In this document: piece by piece, positions 1 through 8,425 of the stretch
Layout: each line of letters opens with the position of its first letter
Numbering within the stretch: the stretch's first letter is position 1
NCBI GenBank assembly: GCA_900546365.1
Contig: URCF01000004.1
Location: forward strand, 1-64,000
Reading direction: 5' to 3'
DNA from: an uncultured Porphyromonadaceae bacterium
GTDB lineage: Bacteria > Bacteroidota > Bacteroidia > Bacteroidales > Muribaculaceae
Length of the DNA: 64,000 bases
Translations under genes and position numbers: made by a program
Notes under the pieces: model-generated
What the model saw: only the letters and a program-made list of their open reading frames with translations
Told to the model about the DNA's origin: nothing
The model's database searches: none

Positions 1-518
1 GGGAAAGGTATCTCACCCGCCACATCTATTATCTCGGAAAATGTCACCTCGGGGTTGTCCCACGAAAATTGCACAATGGAGGCGTTCTCCTGCTTCTCAA
101 TTCTCGTGGCGGTGAGGTTGACGGTCTGGCTTCCGACTGTCAGTGGCAGCACAAGATCTCCGCTTTTCCACCGCTTGCTGTTGCCTACAAAGCAGAGCCA
201 GGAGCATCCGGATGTCTGTGCGAACGACACCGCATAGTCGGACGGAGTGACCGGCTCAAGGCAGAAAATCTCTATGGACGCGCCCGATGGCTTGGTCATC
301 CTGATTCGCGCATTGATCACTTTGGTGTTGTTGTAGATCAGCATCGCATCCTTGGGAAGCAATCCGGGTAGCTCGTAAAACTTATGTTTGCTCAGCATTC
401 CGTCGCTGTTGCGCACAAGCAGCAGGCATTCATCGCGGTTAGTAAGCGGATGCTTGGCTATTCTATCGTCGGGAAGAGGATAATTGAATTCCTCTATTTT
501 TATGTCGGTGATATTCAT
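1..518 (-). CDS. queA: S-adenosylmethionine:tRNA ribosyltransferase-isomerase QueA, C-terminus off the window
   Basis: QueA moves the ribosyl part of SAM onto preQ1 at the wobble position of GUN-anticodon tRNAs, making epoxyqueuosine. About 172 residues are visible from an ATG at 518. The protein begins MNITDIKIEEFNYPLPDDRI, followed by the typical QueA segments YPLPDDRIAKHPLTNRDECL, a LPGLLPKDAMLIYNNTKVI block and NARIRM, in which NNTKV and the following R are family hallmarks. The family is roughly 340-410 residues, so the rest lies beyond position 1. A TACTTTTG -7 element lies 22 bp upstream of the start. The identification is firm from the N-terminal half alone; the catalytic C-terminal half cannot be checked. 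Confidence 0.93.
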   Translation of the reverse strand, partial: MNITDIKIEEFNYPLPDDRIAKHPLTNRDECLLLVRNSDGMLSKHKFYELPGLLPKDAMLIYNNTKVINARIRMTKPSGASIEIFCLEPVTPSDYAVSFAQTSGCSWLCFVGNSKRWKSGDLVLPLTVGSQTVNLTATRIEKQENASIVQFSWDNPEVTFSEIIDVAGEIPF

Positions 519-539
519 AATAGACTCGTATTGCACCGA

Positions 540-570
540 CAAAAGTACTGCTTTTTTATCGTTTAAACAA
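540..570 (-). promoter_or_regulatory. Bacteroidetes-type promoter for queA
   Basis: On the minus strand TACTTTTG (540-547) fits the TAnnTTTG -7 element. A TTG at 568-570 sits about 20 bp upstream as a partial -33 element. It overlaps the 3' end of the ClC gene, so queA probably has its own start even if reached by readthrough. Confidence 0.55.
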
Positions 571-1860
571 TCGTGTGGTGCCGTAGGAGATGGCGCTTAC
601 CATAGCAAGCGGCAAAAGCAGGTCGATTGCTCCGGTCATTTCGGCTACCAGAAACATTGCCATCAATGGTGCCTGTACCGCGCCGGCCATCACTCCGGCC
701 ATAGCTATGAATGACAGCATACCTATGGGCAAATCCAAAGGAAACAGGGCGTTAAAAAACAATGCGAACAGCAGGCCCACAACGGAGCCGGCAAACAAGG
801 TGGGCGCGAAATCTCCGGCCACACCGCCGCCGCTGTTGGTGCTTGATGTGGCGAATGCCTTGAATGTCATCATTCCGAACACGTATAATATCATTTGCCA
901 CGGAGAACCAGTGGCCGAGTAGAACATACTGTCATCAACCACGGCATCGTAATGGTTGTTGATTATATCTCCCAATATCCCATAACCTTCGCCAAAAAGC
1001 GGAGGAAACAGAAACACAAGCACTCCAATGGTCAGCCCTGCTATAATATTTTTTACCCAATGATTGCGGATGGAGGAGAGAAACGTTCGTACTTTGGTCA
1101 TTATTAACACGTAGTACACCGAAAACAATCCACACACCACTCCCAATGCCAGTACCCAGAGCAGCATCACAGGCTCAAATGGCAGATGGTTGGTGAAATC
1201 CACATTCACCGAAAATCCGGAACACACAAATGCTGTCAATCCGGCTGCAACGCAAGCTATTATCAGGGCTATGACACTTGTGGTGGTCATTGCAATGCCC
1301 ATCACCTCAAGAGTGAACAGCACTCCGCCAATGGGGGCTGTGAATATCCCGGCGATTCCGGCGCCTGCTCCACACCCCACAAGCAACATCAGCCTGTTGC
1401 CGTTGAATCCGAACAACCGTCCGAGATTGCTCCCTACGGCGGCGCCTGTATAGGCTATTGGACCCTCGGCTCCGGCACTACCGCCAAACCCCAAGGTGAA
1501 TGTGTTGGCTATCATGGGGCCGAACAGAATTTTGGGCGAGACACTGTATTGATGTTTCCTGATGCTTGTTTGCAGCTGCTCCACACCGTGGCTGAGTTTC
1601 ACACGAAGCACACATCGCTGAAATACAGCCGCGAGGAGTATTCCCGCCACAGGAAGAATTATCAGTATGATGTTACCTTCGCTTACCTCAAACCCCTTGG
1701 TGAGAAGCGTGGAGGTGAACGCTATCATACGTTTCAATACAAAAGCTAATCCACCACATATCAGGCCGATGATGAATGCAGAAAAATAAAGTGAGCCTTG
1801 TCGTGCGCTGATGCCGGCAAATTTTGTGGCTATAACCGAGTGCGTTGAAACTGTTTTCAT
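556..1860 (-). CDS. ClC-family chloride channel or H+/Cl- antiporter
   Basis: A 434-residue polytopic membrane protein of the ClC family, which moves chloride (or fluoride) across the inner membrane, often coupled to protons. The selectivity-filter segment GGSAGAEGPI carries the GxEGP motif, with the gating glutamate at about residue 132. A later GDFAPTLFAG segment (about residue 338) is the GxFxP filter motif. The retained gating glutamate favours an antiporter or gated channel. The first GSGIP motif is not in its classical form. There are no C-terminal CBS domains, as is usual for short bacterial members. It lies 26 bp downstream of the SpoU methyltransferase gene on the same strand and has no promoter of its own that I can see, so it is likely the last gene of the men operon transcript. 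The physiological ion is not known from sequence. Confidence 0.9.
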   Translation of the reverse strand: MKTVSTHSVIATKFAGISARQGSLYFSAFIIGLICGGLAFVLKRMIAFTSTLLTKGFEVSEGNIILIILPVAGILLAAVFQRCVLRVKLSHGVEQLQTSIRKHQYSVSPKILFGPMIANTFTLGFGGSAGAEGPIAYTGAAVGSNLGRLFGFNGNRLMLLVGCGAGAGIAGIFTAPIGGVLFTLEVMGIAMTTTSVIALIIACVAAGLTAFVCSGFSVNVDFTNHLPFEPVMLLWVLALGVVCGLFSVYYVLIMTKVRTFLSSIRNHWVKNIIAGLTIGVLVFLFPPLFGEGYGILGDIINNHYDAVVDDSMFYSATGSPWQMILYVFGMMTFKAFATSSTNSGGGVAGDFAPTLFAGSVVGLLFALFFNALFPLDLPIGMLSFIAMAGVMAGAVQAPLMAMFLVAEMTGAIDLLLPLAMVSAISYGTTRLFKR

Positions 1861-1886
1861 ACTTACCTAACACACTCGGTGGCAAG

Positions 1887-2687
1887 TTAGTTCTTGCGTA
1901 ATTGCCAGAATGCTACGGCAGCTGCTGCGGCCACATTCAGCGAGTCCACATGGTGGCTCATGGGTATCTTCACCACATAGTCCGATTGGGCTATCACTTC
2001 CTTGGGCAGTCCATCACCTTCGGTACCCATCACGATGGCTAATTTAGGTTCCTCGGCAAGCACAGGATTATCAATGCTGATGGAGTTGTCGGACAATGCC
2101 ATTGCGGCGGTTTTGAATCCCAACTCCGACAACTGGGCGAGAGTGTTGATGCGGGTCCATGGTACCAGAAACACACTCCCCATGCTCACACGGATCGAGC
2201 GCCTGTTGAGCGGGTCACACGCTTCGGAATTGAGAAGTACGGCGTCAATCCCGAGAGCTGCTGCCGAACGGAATATAGCTCCTATGTTGGTGGTATCGGA
2301 CACGGAATCTATCACCACTACCCTGCTTGCGTGCTCACATACTTCGCCCACTGTGGGCAACTTCGGTCGCCGCATGGCGCAGAGCACTCCACGGGTGAGC
2401 TTATACCCTGTCAGTGATGCCAGCAGCTGTCTCTCGCCGGTGAGGATTGGAATATCCCCGCACATCTCTATTATCCCGGCTGCGTCTCCCTCTATATGTT
2501 TTGTCTCGCACAGCAGTGCATGAGGTTCGTATCCTGTATCCAAAGCCACTTTTATCACTTTGGGACTTTCTGCTATGAACAGTCCGTGCTCACTCTCGAT
2601 GCTTTGCCTCAGCTGTGCTTCGGTGAGATTGGCGAAAAGTGATGCTAAAGGGTGTGAGTCGAGCGATGTCAGTGTAATTATTGCCAT
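1887..2687 (-). CDS. SpoU/TrmH-family RNA 2'-O-methyltransferase
   Basis: A 266-residue SPOUT methyltransferase that uses SAM to methylate a ribose 2'-OH in tRNA or rRNA. The three SpoU motifs are present: motif 1 DTTNIGAIFRSAAALG with the conserved N and R, motif 2 VMGTEGDGLP, and motif 3 IPMSHHVDSLNVAAAAAVA with the conserved S-N. The N-terminal part is a small substrate-binding domain. The open frame extends further upstream, but the ATG at 2687 (MAIITLTSLDSHPL) is preferred: it overlaps the menE stop by only 10 bp and removes an unlikely polar N-terminal extension. The RNA target cannot be told from sequence. Its place after menE suggests cotranscription rather than a menaquinone role. 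Confidence 0.85.
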   Translation of the reverse strand: MAIITLTSLDSHPLASLFANLTEAQLRQSIESEHGLFIAESPKVIKVALDTGYEPHALLCETKHIEGDAAGIIEMCGDIPILTGERQLLASLTGYKLTRGVLCAMRRPKLPTVGEVCEHASRVVVIDSVSDTTNIGAIFRSAAALGIDAVLLNSEACDPLNRRSIRVSMGSVFLVPWTRINTLAQLSELGFKTAAMALSDNSISIDNPVLAEEPKLAIVMGTEGDGLPKEVIAQSDYVVKIPMSHHVDSLNVAAAAAVAFWQLRKN

Positions 2688-3643
2688 GGTGCTTTGTTGC
2701 GTTTGATTTTGCCGGAATTCGTCCGCTGAAACTGTGGTGTCCACATTGCGGATTTGGGATTATGGTATTTGGGCAGCCTTGACGCTGCTGCCGCAAGATA
2801 TTGGTTGGAGCGTCCGTTGTCGGTGCCTTCAAGCATCAGCACCGGCAGTTCGCCCCACTTGGCGTCGGGCCGGGCAGCTATGTAGAAATTTACATCAATG
2901 TATGGTGCCAATATTGCCTCATCAATTTCAGGATGGATTTTTATACCGCCGGAATTTATCACATTGTCCTGACGGCCAAGCCATACAAACCGGGTTGGCG
3001 ACAGCAGCTCCACCACATCGTTGGTCTGCAACAGTCCAAACGACATGGTGTCATGCTTGATTGCAAGACAATTCCTGCTGTCCACACTGAATGTCACTCC
3101 GGGGAGCGCGGTATAAAATGGGTGCGATATATGGCGCAATGCCACATGGCTGCAGGTTTCGGTCATGCCGTAGGTGATCCATCCGTTCAATCCGGCATCC
3201 TTAAGCTGTTGCAATTGGTCGGGAAGCACAGGCGCACCTCCTATTATTATATTTGTGAACTTACAACGCGAGGAAGCTTCTATCAGTGCAGGGATTTGTG
3301 AAGGCACAATAGCCACGAGCGCCACCTCAGCAGGAAGCTGCTGATTCCTGAACGGATCTGTGGCCGGCTTGAGCACCGTGAGTGTGGAGTTGGAGAGCAA
3401 AGCCCTGACCACCATCATCTTGCCGGCAATGTAGTCGGTTGAGAGAGGCAGAAGCAGATGGCTTGATGAGGTCAGTTTGAAAAATTCGCAGGTGGCTCGT
3501 GCCGAAATCTCCATATCGGCTTTGCTTAATCTCACCGGTTTGGGTTGTCCTGTGGAGCCGGATGTGTGTGCGGTGACATAAGCCGTATCGGATTCCCATT
3601 CCGCAATAAACGCGCTTGCAAGTTCGTGAGGGTCATTTATCAT
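2678..3643 (-). CDS. menE: o-Succinylbenzoate--CoA ligase MenE
   Basis: An adenylate-forming ligase that activates o-succinylbenzoate to its CoA thioester in menaquinone synthesis. The P-loop-like AMP-binding motif HTSGSTGQPKP is near the N-terminus, YGMTETCSHVA is the adenylate-binding segment, and WLGRQDNVINSGGIKIHPEI is the hinge (core motif A8). KRNKAPW close to the C-terminus holds the expected catalytic lysine region. At about 321 residues it lacks most of the large N-terminal subdomain of E. coli MenE; short forms like this are usual in Bacteroidetes. The ATG at 3643 is chosen because it forms an ATGA overlap with the menC stop. An in-frame ATG at 3676 would add 11 residues. It completes the menD-B-C-E gene set in this operon. 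Confidence 0.88.
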   Translation of the reverse strand: MINDPHELASAFIAEWESDTAYVTAHTSGSTGQPKPVRLSKADMEISARATCEFFKLTSSSHLLLPLSTDYIAGKMMVVRALLSNSTLTVLKPATDPFRNQQLPAEVALVAIVPSQIPALIEASSRCKFTNIIIGGAPVLPDQLQQLKDAGLNGWITYGMTETCSHVALRHISHPFYTALPGVTFSVDSRNCLAIKHDTMSFGLLQTNDVVELLSPTRFVWLGRQDNVINSGGIKIHPEIDEAILAPYIDVNFYIAARPDAKWGELPVLMLEGTDNGRSNQYLAAAASRLPKYHNPKSAMWTPQFQRTNSGKIKRNKAPWQ

Positions 3644-4671
3644 AGCTCCGTCCATTTCAAGATGCTCAGATCCCATGTTGCCATAGGGTTTCGTGATAGC
3701 TTTTCCCCTCGTAGCTGAAGAGGTGAAGGAATATTGTTGGTATATAGTGCGCCGGTTCCGAGCCCTTGGGGCAACGATGGATTATAACCTGCCAGCCAGT
3801 TGGCTATGGCGTTGAGTCCCACATTACTTTCAAGTGCCGATGTTGCCCACCAACCGATGTTGCGCTCGGTTGCGAGCGTTACCCACTCATCGCTACCGGA
3901 TAATCCGCCGCAAAGTGTAGGCTTCAATATTATATAGGCCGGGTGGATAGCATCAAGCATCCTGGCCTTGGCATCGCCGCTGTTTATCCCTATCAGCTCT
4001 TCATCAAGTGCTATAGGAATAGGCGATTCAGCGCAAACGGTTCTCATCTGAGTCCATTGATGCTGACGGATAGGTTGCTCAATGGAGTGGATGTCAAACC
4101 GGGCAAGTTGGTCAAGTCGTTTCAGTGCATTTTCCGGTGTGAAGGCACCGTTGGCATCCAGACGAATCTCTAATGTGTTTTTGGAAAAAGATTCCCGCAC
4201 AGATCTCAATATGGCCAACTCGCGGTCAAAATCTATCCCTCCGATTTTCAGCTTCACGCAGCCAAACCCTTGGGCTATCTTCTCTTCCACGCGCTTTGTC
4301 ATCTCCTCTTCCGATCCCATCCACACCAAACCGTTGATGGTGAACGAAACATCTCCGTTTGTCCAGCCCTGATGCTCTCCTCTAATCTGAGTCATAGCGC
4401 TCTCAATCCCGAATTTGATTGACGGATAGCTTTCAATTTCGGGATTATCCCCGTTTTTTATGGCTTGGCATATCTCAATCAGGCGTTGCTCATACTCCGG
4501 AGTCCAGTCGCAGCTTAGCCCGGGGAATACAGCGCACTCCCCCACCCCCGTTCTATTGGTGGCGGGGTCGGTGAACTTCACATACCACACATCCTTGTGG
4601 TTGAGCACTTCGCGGGATGTGCGCGACGGTTGCTTGAAATGGAGCCGATGACGCGCGATGCTTACCCTCAT
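3640..4671 (-). CDS. menC: o-Succinylbenzoate synthase MenC
   Basis: An enolase-superfamily enzyme that dehydrates SHCHC to o-succinylbenzoate in the menaquinone pathway. A 343-residue protein with an enolase-type N-terminal capping domain and a TIM barrel. The barrel motifs are seen in order: VKLKIGG with the catalytic KxK lysines, IRLDANGAF (metal-ligand Asp), IEQPI (metal-ligand Glu) and ALDEEL (metal-ligand Asp). A later ILKPTLCGG segment carries the second catalytic lysine. The gene starts 2 bp after the menB stop and ends in an ATGA overlap with menE, so the pathway genes are translationally coupled. MenC is easily confused with dipeptide epimerases, but the men context settles it. Confidence 0.92.
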   Translation of the reverse strand: MRVSIARHRLHFKQPSRTSREVLNHKDVWYVKFTDPATNRTGVGECAVFPGLSCDWTPEYEQRLIEICQAIKNGDNPEIESYPSIKFGIESAMTQIRGEHQGWTNGDVSFTINGLVWMGSEEEMTKRVEEKIAQGFGCVKLKIGGIDFDRELAILRSVRESFSKNTLEIRLDANGAFTPENALKRLDQLARFDIHSIEQPIRQHQWTQMRTVCAESPIPIALDEELIGINSGDAKARMLDAIHPAYIILKPTLCGGLSGSDEWVTLATERNIGWWATSALESNVGLNAIANWLAGYNPSLPQGLGTGALYTNNIPSPLQLRGEKLSRNPMATWDLSILKWTEL

Positions 4672-4673
4672 TG

Positions 4674-5492
4674 CTATCCCGGAAATTTGGGGAATTGGTC
4701 AAAGTCCGGGTCGCGCTTCTCAAGAAACGCGTTTTTCCCTTCCTGCGCTTCCGCCATCAGGTAGTACATCAATGTGGCATCGCCGGCAAACTCCATCATT
4801 CCACGTTGGCCGTCAAGCTCTGCATTGAGCGCACGCTTGATCATGCGTATGGCCATGGGGCTGCGTTTGAGGATTGTCTCACACCATTCAATTGTTTCGG
4901 CTTCAAGCTGTTCCGGAGGCACCACCTTGTTCACCATCCCCATCTGCTCGGCCTCCTGGGCGGTGTACTGACGGCAGAGAAACCATATTTCACGAGCCTT
5001 CTTCTGGCCCACGCAACGGGCGAGGTAGGACGAGCCGAACCCGGCATCGAAGCTGCCCACTTTGGGGCCGGTCTGGCCAAACCGTGCTGTGGATGATGCT
5101 ATCGTGAGGTCGCACACCACATGCAGCACATGGCCACCGCCAATGGCATAACCGTTGACCATAGCTATCACCGGCTTCGGGATGGAGCGGATGGCTTTAT
5201 GCAGGTCGAGCACATTCAGCCTCGGTACGCCGTTTTCGTCAATGTAGCCGCCAACGCCTTTCACCTTTTGGTCGCCTCCGGAGCAGAAAGCTTTGTCTCC
5301 GGCTCCAGTGAGGATGATTACCCCTATGTCGTTAGCCTCGCGGCAATATGCCATAGCATCGAGCATCTCGCGGTTGGTTTGCGGACGAAAGGCGTTATAC
5401 ACCTGCGGCCTGTTGATGGTAATTTTGGCTATTTTGCCATATTGTTCAAACAGGATATCTTCATACTGTTTGATTGGTGTCCATTGTATCAT
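4674..5492 (-). CDS. menB: 1,4-Dihydroxy-2-naphthoyl-CoA synthase MenB
   Basis: A crotonase-fold enzyme that cyclises o-succinylbenzoyl-CoA to 1,4-dihydroxy-2-naphthoyl-CoA. The 272 residues match the usual family length. Visible motifs are KITINRPQVYNAFRPQT at the N-terminus, GDKAFCSGGDQ (CoA and oxyanion-hole segment), MVNGYAIGGGHVLH (second oxyanion glycine region) and FGQTGPKVGSFDAGFGSSYL, the MenB-specific active-site block. The C-terminus ends in KRDPDFDQFPKFPG, typical of MenB. It overlaps the end of menD by 32 bp and is followed 2 bp later by menC, so it is coupled on both sides. Confidence 0.97.
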   Translation of the reverse strand: MIQWTPIKQYEDILFEQYGKIAKITINRPQVYNAFRPQTNREMLDAMAYCREANDIGVIILTGAGDKAFCSGGDQKVKGVGGYIDENGVPRLNVLDLHKAIRSIPKPVIAMVNGYAIGGGHVLHVVCDLTIASSTARFGQTGPKVGSFDAGFGSSYLARCVGQKKAREIWFLCRQYTAQEAEQMGMVNKVVPPEQLEAETIEWCETILKRSPMAIRMIKRALNAELDGQRGMMEFAGDATLMYYLMAEAQEGKNAFLEKRDPDFDQFPKFPG

Positions 5493-7209
5493 GATTGATG
5501 TTTTTGAAAATTTCGTTTCGGTTAAAATATTGGGTCAGCACCTCAGCACTGATTTCCGGTGGCGTAACTATTTCAAGCATAGTGGCGGTTGTCTGCTCCC
5601 CGGCAAACAGCCTGAACTGTTCCCGAAGCTGCTGCTCGTTTTCGGCGCGATAGTAATTGATGCCGTATGCTGAGCACACTCCTTGCCAAGGCGAACGGGT
5701 TGGAGGCAGGCAGATTGTTGATTCCCGCTCAGGCAGATGTTTTGTGGATGCTATGAACCTGAATATGCCTCCCCCGCCATTGTTGAGCACTATAATCTTC
5801 AGCCGTGCCGGCATTGGAGAGAACGCGAGAGCTCCGATGTCGTACTGTGCGCTCATGTCTCCGGTAATCAGCAGTGTATTGTTCCCTTTGTAGGCCAATG
5901 CCGCGCCGACTGCTGTGGAGGTGCTGCCGTCAATGCCGCTCACTCCGCGGTTGCAGTCGCAACGGTGCTGTCGTCCGTTAGCAAAAAGTTGACCGTAGCG
6001 CACGGCTGTGCCGTTGGAATACTGCACATTCCACCCCGGCGGAGTGAGATTGCTGATTATCTCCATCGCCTTGAGGTCGCTCCACGGCGCGTGCGACAGA
6101 TAAGCCTGATGGGTGGAGAGAGCGCGTTGGTTGATTATTCGCCATTTCCGGGCGTAGTCGCATGGCTCGGTGTGGGGCTGCATTGCTGAAGCGAGTTGCT
6201 GAAAAAAGATACCCGCATCCATGTTGATTCTCATTGTAAGGCACTTGAAGCAGTCCACGGTGGTGGCTGTTTTGGCCACATGCCAATGGCATTTGGGAGC
6301 GTGTGTGCGCAGATACTGCTTTATGTGGCGCGACACCAAAGCTCCTCCGAGCGTGATGACGCAATCGGGTGCCATCTCCTCAAGCTCCCGGCTGTCAAGG
6401 ATGCTGAGGGTTGAGTCGATACGGTTGATGAACTCGTCGCTGTGCAGGTTGGAAATCGATTCGGTGAGCACAACTACGTTGGGTAGCCTTGACAGCTTGG
6501 CCAAGGCGCTGTTGAGCCGTTTGTCGGGGGCGTGGAATCCGGCTATAATCATCACCTTCTGCGGCGAGGCTATGCTGCGCCCGAGTTCACGGGACTCTGC
6601 CACCGTGAGGTCGGCGCGTGGATTGACCACCGATATGGTGCGGAATGATTCATTGCCTGTAGTGCCTGTTTCGCCAAGCGGTTCGCTCAGCTGCACATTG
6701 ATATGAACCGGTGCCGGAAATTCAAGCTCAGTGGCTTGAAGCATGGCGTCGTTGATCATCCGGTTGGCATACCAGAGGTTTGTCTCTCCATCCCCCACCG
6801 GGATATTGTAGCTGCGCTTCACAAAATTGTGAAGTGCCTCAAACTGGCGCAAAGTCTGGGAGTCATCCTGGTCTATCCACTCCTGTGGGCGGTCAGCACT
6901 GATCACTATCAGCGGCAGATGACGGTAGTACGCTTCGGCCACAGCAGGAGCATAGTTGAGCACCGCTGTGCCCGATGTGCAGATTATTGCTACCGGCTTG
7001 CCCGTGATGCTTGCTATCCCGAGGGCAACGAATGCGGCAGAACGCTCGTCCACAACATAATGGCATTGAACATGCCCGCTACGCGATGCCGCTATTATAA
7101 GAGGTGTGTTTCTGCTTCCGGGAGAAATCACAATTTGGCTCACCCCATGTGAAGCTATCACATCCACCACCATGCGGCATATGCTGTTTGTCGTGTTGAG
7201 ATTGTTCAT
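5461..7209 (-). CDS. menD: 2-Succinyl-5-enolpyruvyl-6-hydroxy-3-cyclohexene-1-carboxylate synthase MenD
   Basis: A ThDP-dependent enzyme that joins isochorismate and 2-oxoglutarate (as succinic semialdehyde-ThDP), the first committed step of menaquinone synthesis. It has 582 residues. The N-terminal Pyr domain has VISPGSRNTPLIIAA and the ThDP-activating glutamate region HYVVDERSAAFVALG. The C-terminal PP domain has GDMSAQYDIGAL (GDxS) followed by VLNNGGGGIF, the magnesium-ThDP motif. First gene of the menD-B-C-E operon. Its isochorismate-producing partner menF is not adjacent but lies at 19305-20477 in another operon. A TAACTTTG -7 element is found just upstream. Confidence 0.96.
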   Translation of the reverse strand: MNNLNTTNSICRMVVDVIASHGVSQIVISPGSRNTPLIIAASRSGHVQCHYVVDERSAAFVALGIASITGKPVAIICTSGTAVLNYAPAVAEAYYRHLPLIVISADRPQEWIDQDDSQTLRQFEALHNFVKRSYNIPVGDGETNLWYANRMINDAMLQATELEFPAPVHINVQLSEPLGETGTTGNESFRTISVVNPRADLTVAESRELGRSIASPQKVMIIAGFHAPDKRLNSALAKLSRLPNVVVLTESISNLHSDEFINRIDSTLSILDSRELEEMAPDCVITLGGALVSRHIKQYLRTHAPKCHWHVAKTATTVDCFKCLTMRINMDAGIFFQQLASAMQPHTEPCDYARKWRIINQRALSTHQAYLSHAPWSDLKAMEIISNLTPPGWNVQYSNGTAVRYGQLFANGRQHRCDCNRGVSGIDGSTSTAVGAALAYKGNNTLLITGDMSAQYDIGALAFSPMPARLKIIVLNNGGGGIFRFIASTKHLPERESTICLPPTRSPWQGVCSAYGINYYRAENEQQLREQFRLFAGEQTTATMLEIVTPPEISAEVLTQYFNRNEIFKNINHDTMDTNQTV

Positions 7210-7227
7210 GATTGGTTACGGTTTCTG

Positions 7228-7257
7228 CAAAGTTACATAAAATTACGTTATATCAAC
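7228..7257 (-). promoter_or_regulatory. Promoter for the men operon
   Basis: TAACTTTG on the minus strand (7228-7235) fits the TAnnTTTG -7 element, with GTTG at 7254-7257 placed 18 bp upstream as a partial -33 element. The start codon of menD lies about 20 bp downstream. Confidence 0.55.
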
Positions 7258-8425
7258 GAAGCAAGTCCACGCCTTTCTTTATCCGTCGCAAACCTTCCTC
7301 GAGAACTGACCGCGGACAAGCTATGTTGATGCGCATGAATCCTTCGCCGGCATCGCCATACATTGTGCCTTCATTGAGCCACACTCCGGCCACATCCATC
7401 AGCTTGCGCTCAAGTTCGGAGGATTCTATGCCGAGTGACCGGCAGTCAACCCATACCAGATAAGTGCCTTCCAGCTTGGTTACAGGCAAATCGGGCAATT
7501 CGCTTTTGAAGAACGAAAGCAATGTGCGGTAGTTTTCCCACAGATATGTTTTGAGTTCGTCAAGCCACTCCTCGCCGTGATTGTATGCGGCCATAAGCGC
7601 TATCACACCGAACGGATTCACATCACACACCTCGTTGATGTTTATTGCCCGGTTTATCCGGTTTCTCAGCTGCTCACTGTCGGATATGATGTTGGCTATC
7701 TGCAATCCGGCGATATTGAATGACTTTGACGGAGAACAGCACACCACTGAATTTTTACGGCACGCTTCGCTTATTGATGCGAATGGGGTGTATTTGTGTC
7801 CGTCAAACACGAGTTCACAATGGATTTCATCCGACACCACCATCACCGAATTGCGCAAACATATATCATTTATACGTTCCAGCTCTGAGCGTGTCCACAC
7901 ACGACCGGCAGGATTGTGGGGGTTGCACAGCAGCAGTAGCTTGGCTTTAGGGTCTGATGCTTTCATCTCGAGGTCGTCGAAGTCGATATGGTAGGTTGAG
8001 TCGGCATAGAGAAGCCGGTTCTCAATCAGTTGGCACTGATTGTTGCGTATGCTTGAGAAAAAGCAATTATATACCGGTGTCTGTACTATCACGCCATCTC
8101 CGGGCGATGTCAGTGCTTTGATGATGGCGGAGATGGCAGGAACAACTCCGGAAGTGTAGAGAATTTCTTGCGGCTTTATATGCCACCCATGCTTGCGGCC
8201 AAACCAGTTGACAATAGCTTCATAGTATTCGTCCGGGACTCTGGTGTAGCCGAACACTCCATGCTCCACCCTGCGCTTCAGTGCCTCGATGATGGCCGGA
8301 GCGGTGCGGAAATCCATATCAGCCACCCACATAGGCAGCACATCATCGTGCTCCACCGAATCCCATTTATAGGAGTTGGTGTTGCGGCGGTCTATTATTT
8401 TGTCAAAAATGCTGTTATGTTTCAT
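7253..8425 (-). CDS. MalY/PatB-family PLP-dependent C-S lyase (cystathionine beta-lyase type)
   Basis: A 390-residue fold-type I PLP enzyme. Members cleave cystathionine or cysteine-like substrates to pyruvate, ammonia and a thiol; some act as aminotransferases. The start IIDRRNTNSYKWD and LPMWVADMDF are hallmark MalY/PatB segments. CNPHNPAGRVW, VVSDEIHCELVF (PLP-pyridine Asp) and SPSKSFNIAGLQ (Schiff-base lysine) follow. The C-terminal FMRINIACPRSVLEEGL contains the carboxylate-binding Arg. Its start overlaps the MATE gene stop by 11 bp, making it the last gene of a three-gene operon with the DUF3737 protein and MATE exporter. The exact substrate is not predictable. Confidence 0.9.
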   Translation of the reverse strand: MKHNSIFDKIIDRRNTNSYKWDSVEHDDVLPMWVADMDFRTAPAIIEALKRRVEHGVFGYTRVPDEYYEAIVNWFGRKHGWHIKPQEILYTSGVVPAISAIIKALTSPGDGVIVQTPVYNCFFSSIRNNQCQLIENRLLYADSTYHIDFDDLEMKASDPKAKLLLLCNPHNPAGRVWTRSELERINDICLRNSVMVVSDEIHCELVFDGHKYTPFASISEACRKNSVVCCSPSKSFNIAGLQIANIISDSEQLRNRINRAININEVCDVNPFGVIALMAAYNHGEEWLDELKTYLWENYRTLLSFFKSELPDLPVTKLEGTYLVWVDCRSLGIESSELERKLMDVAGVWLNEGTMYGDAGEGFMRINIACPRSVLEEGLRRIKKGVDLLR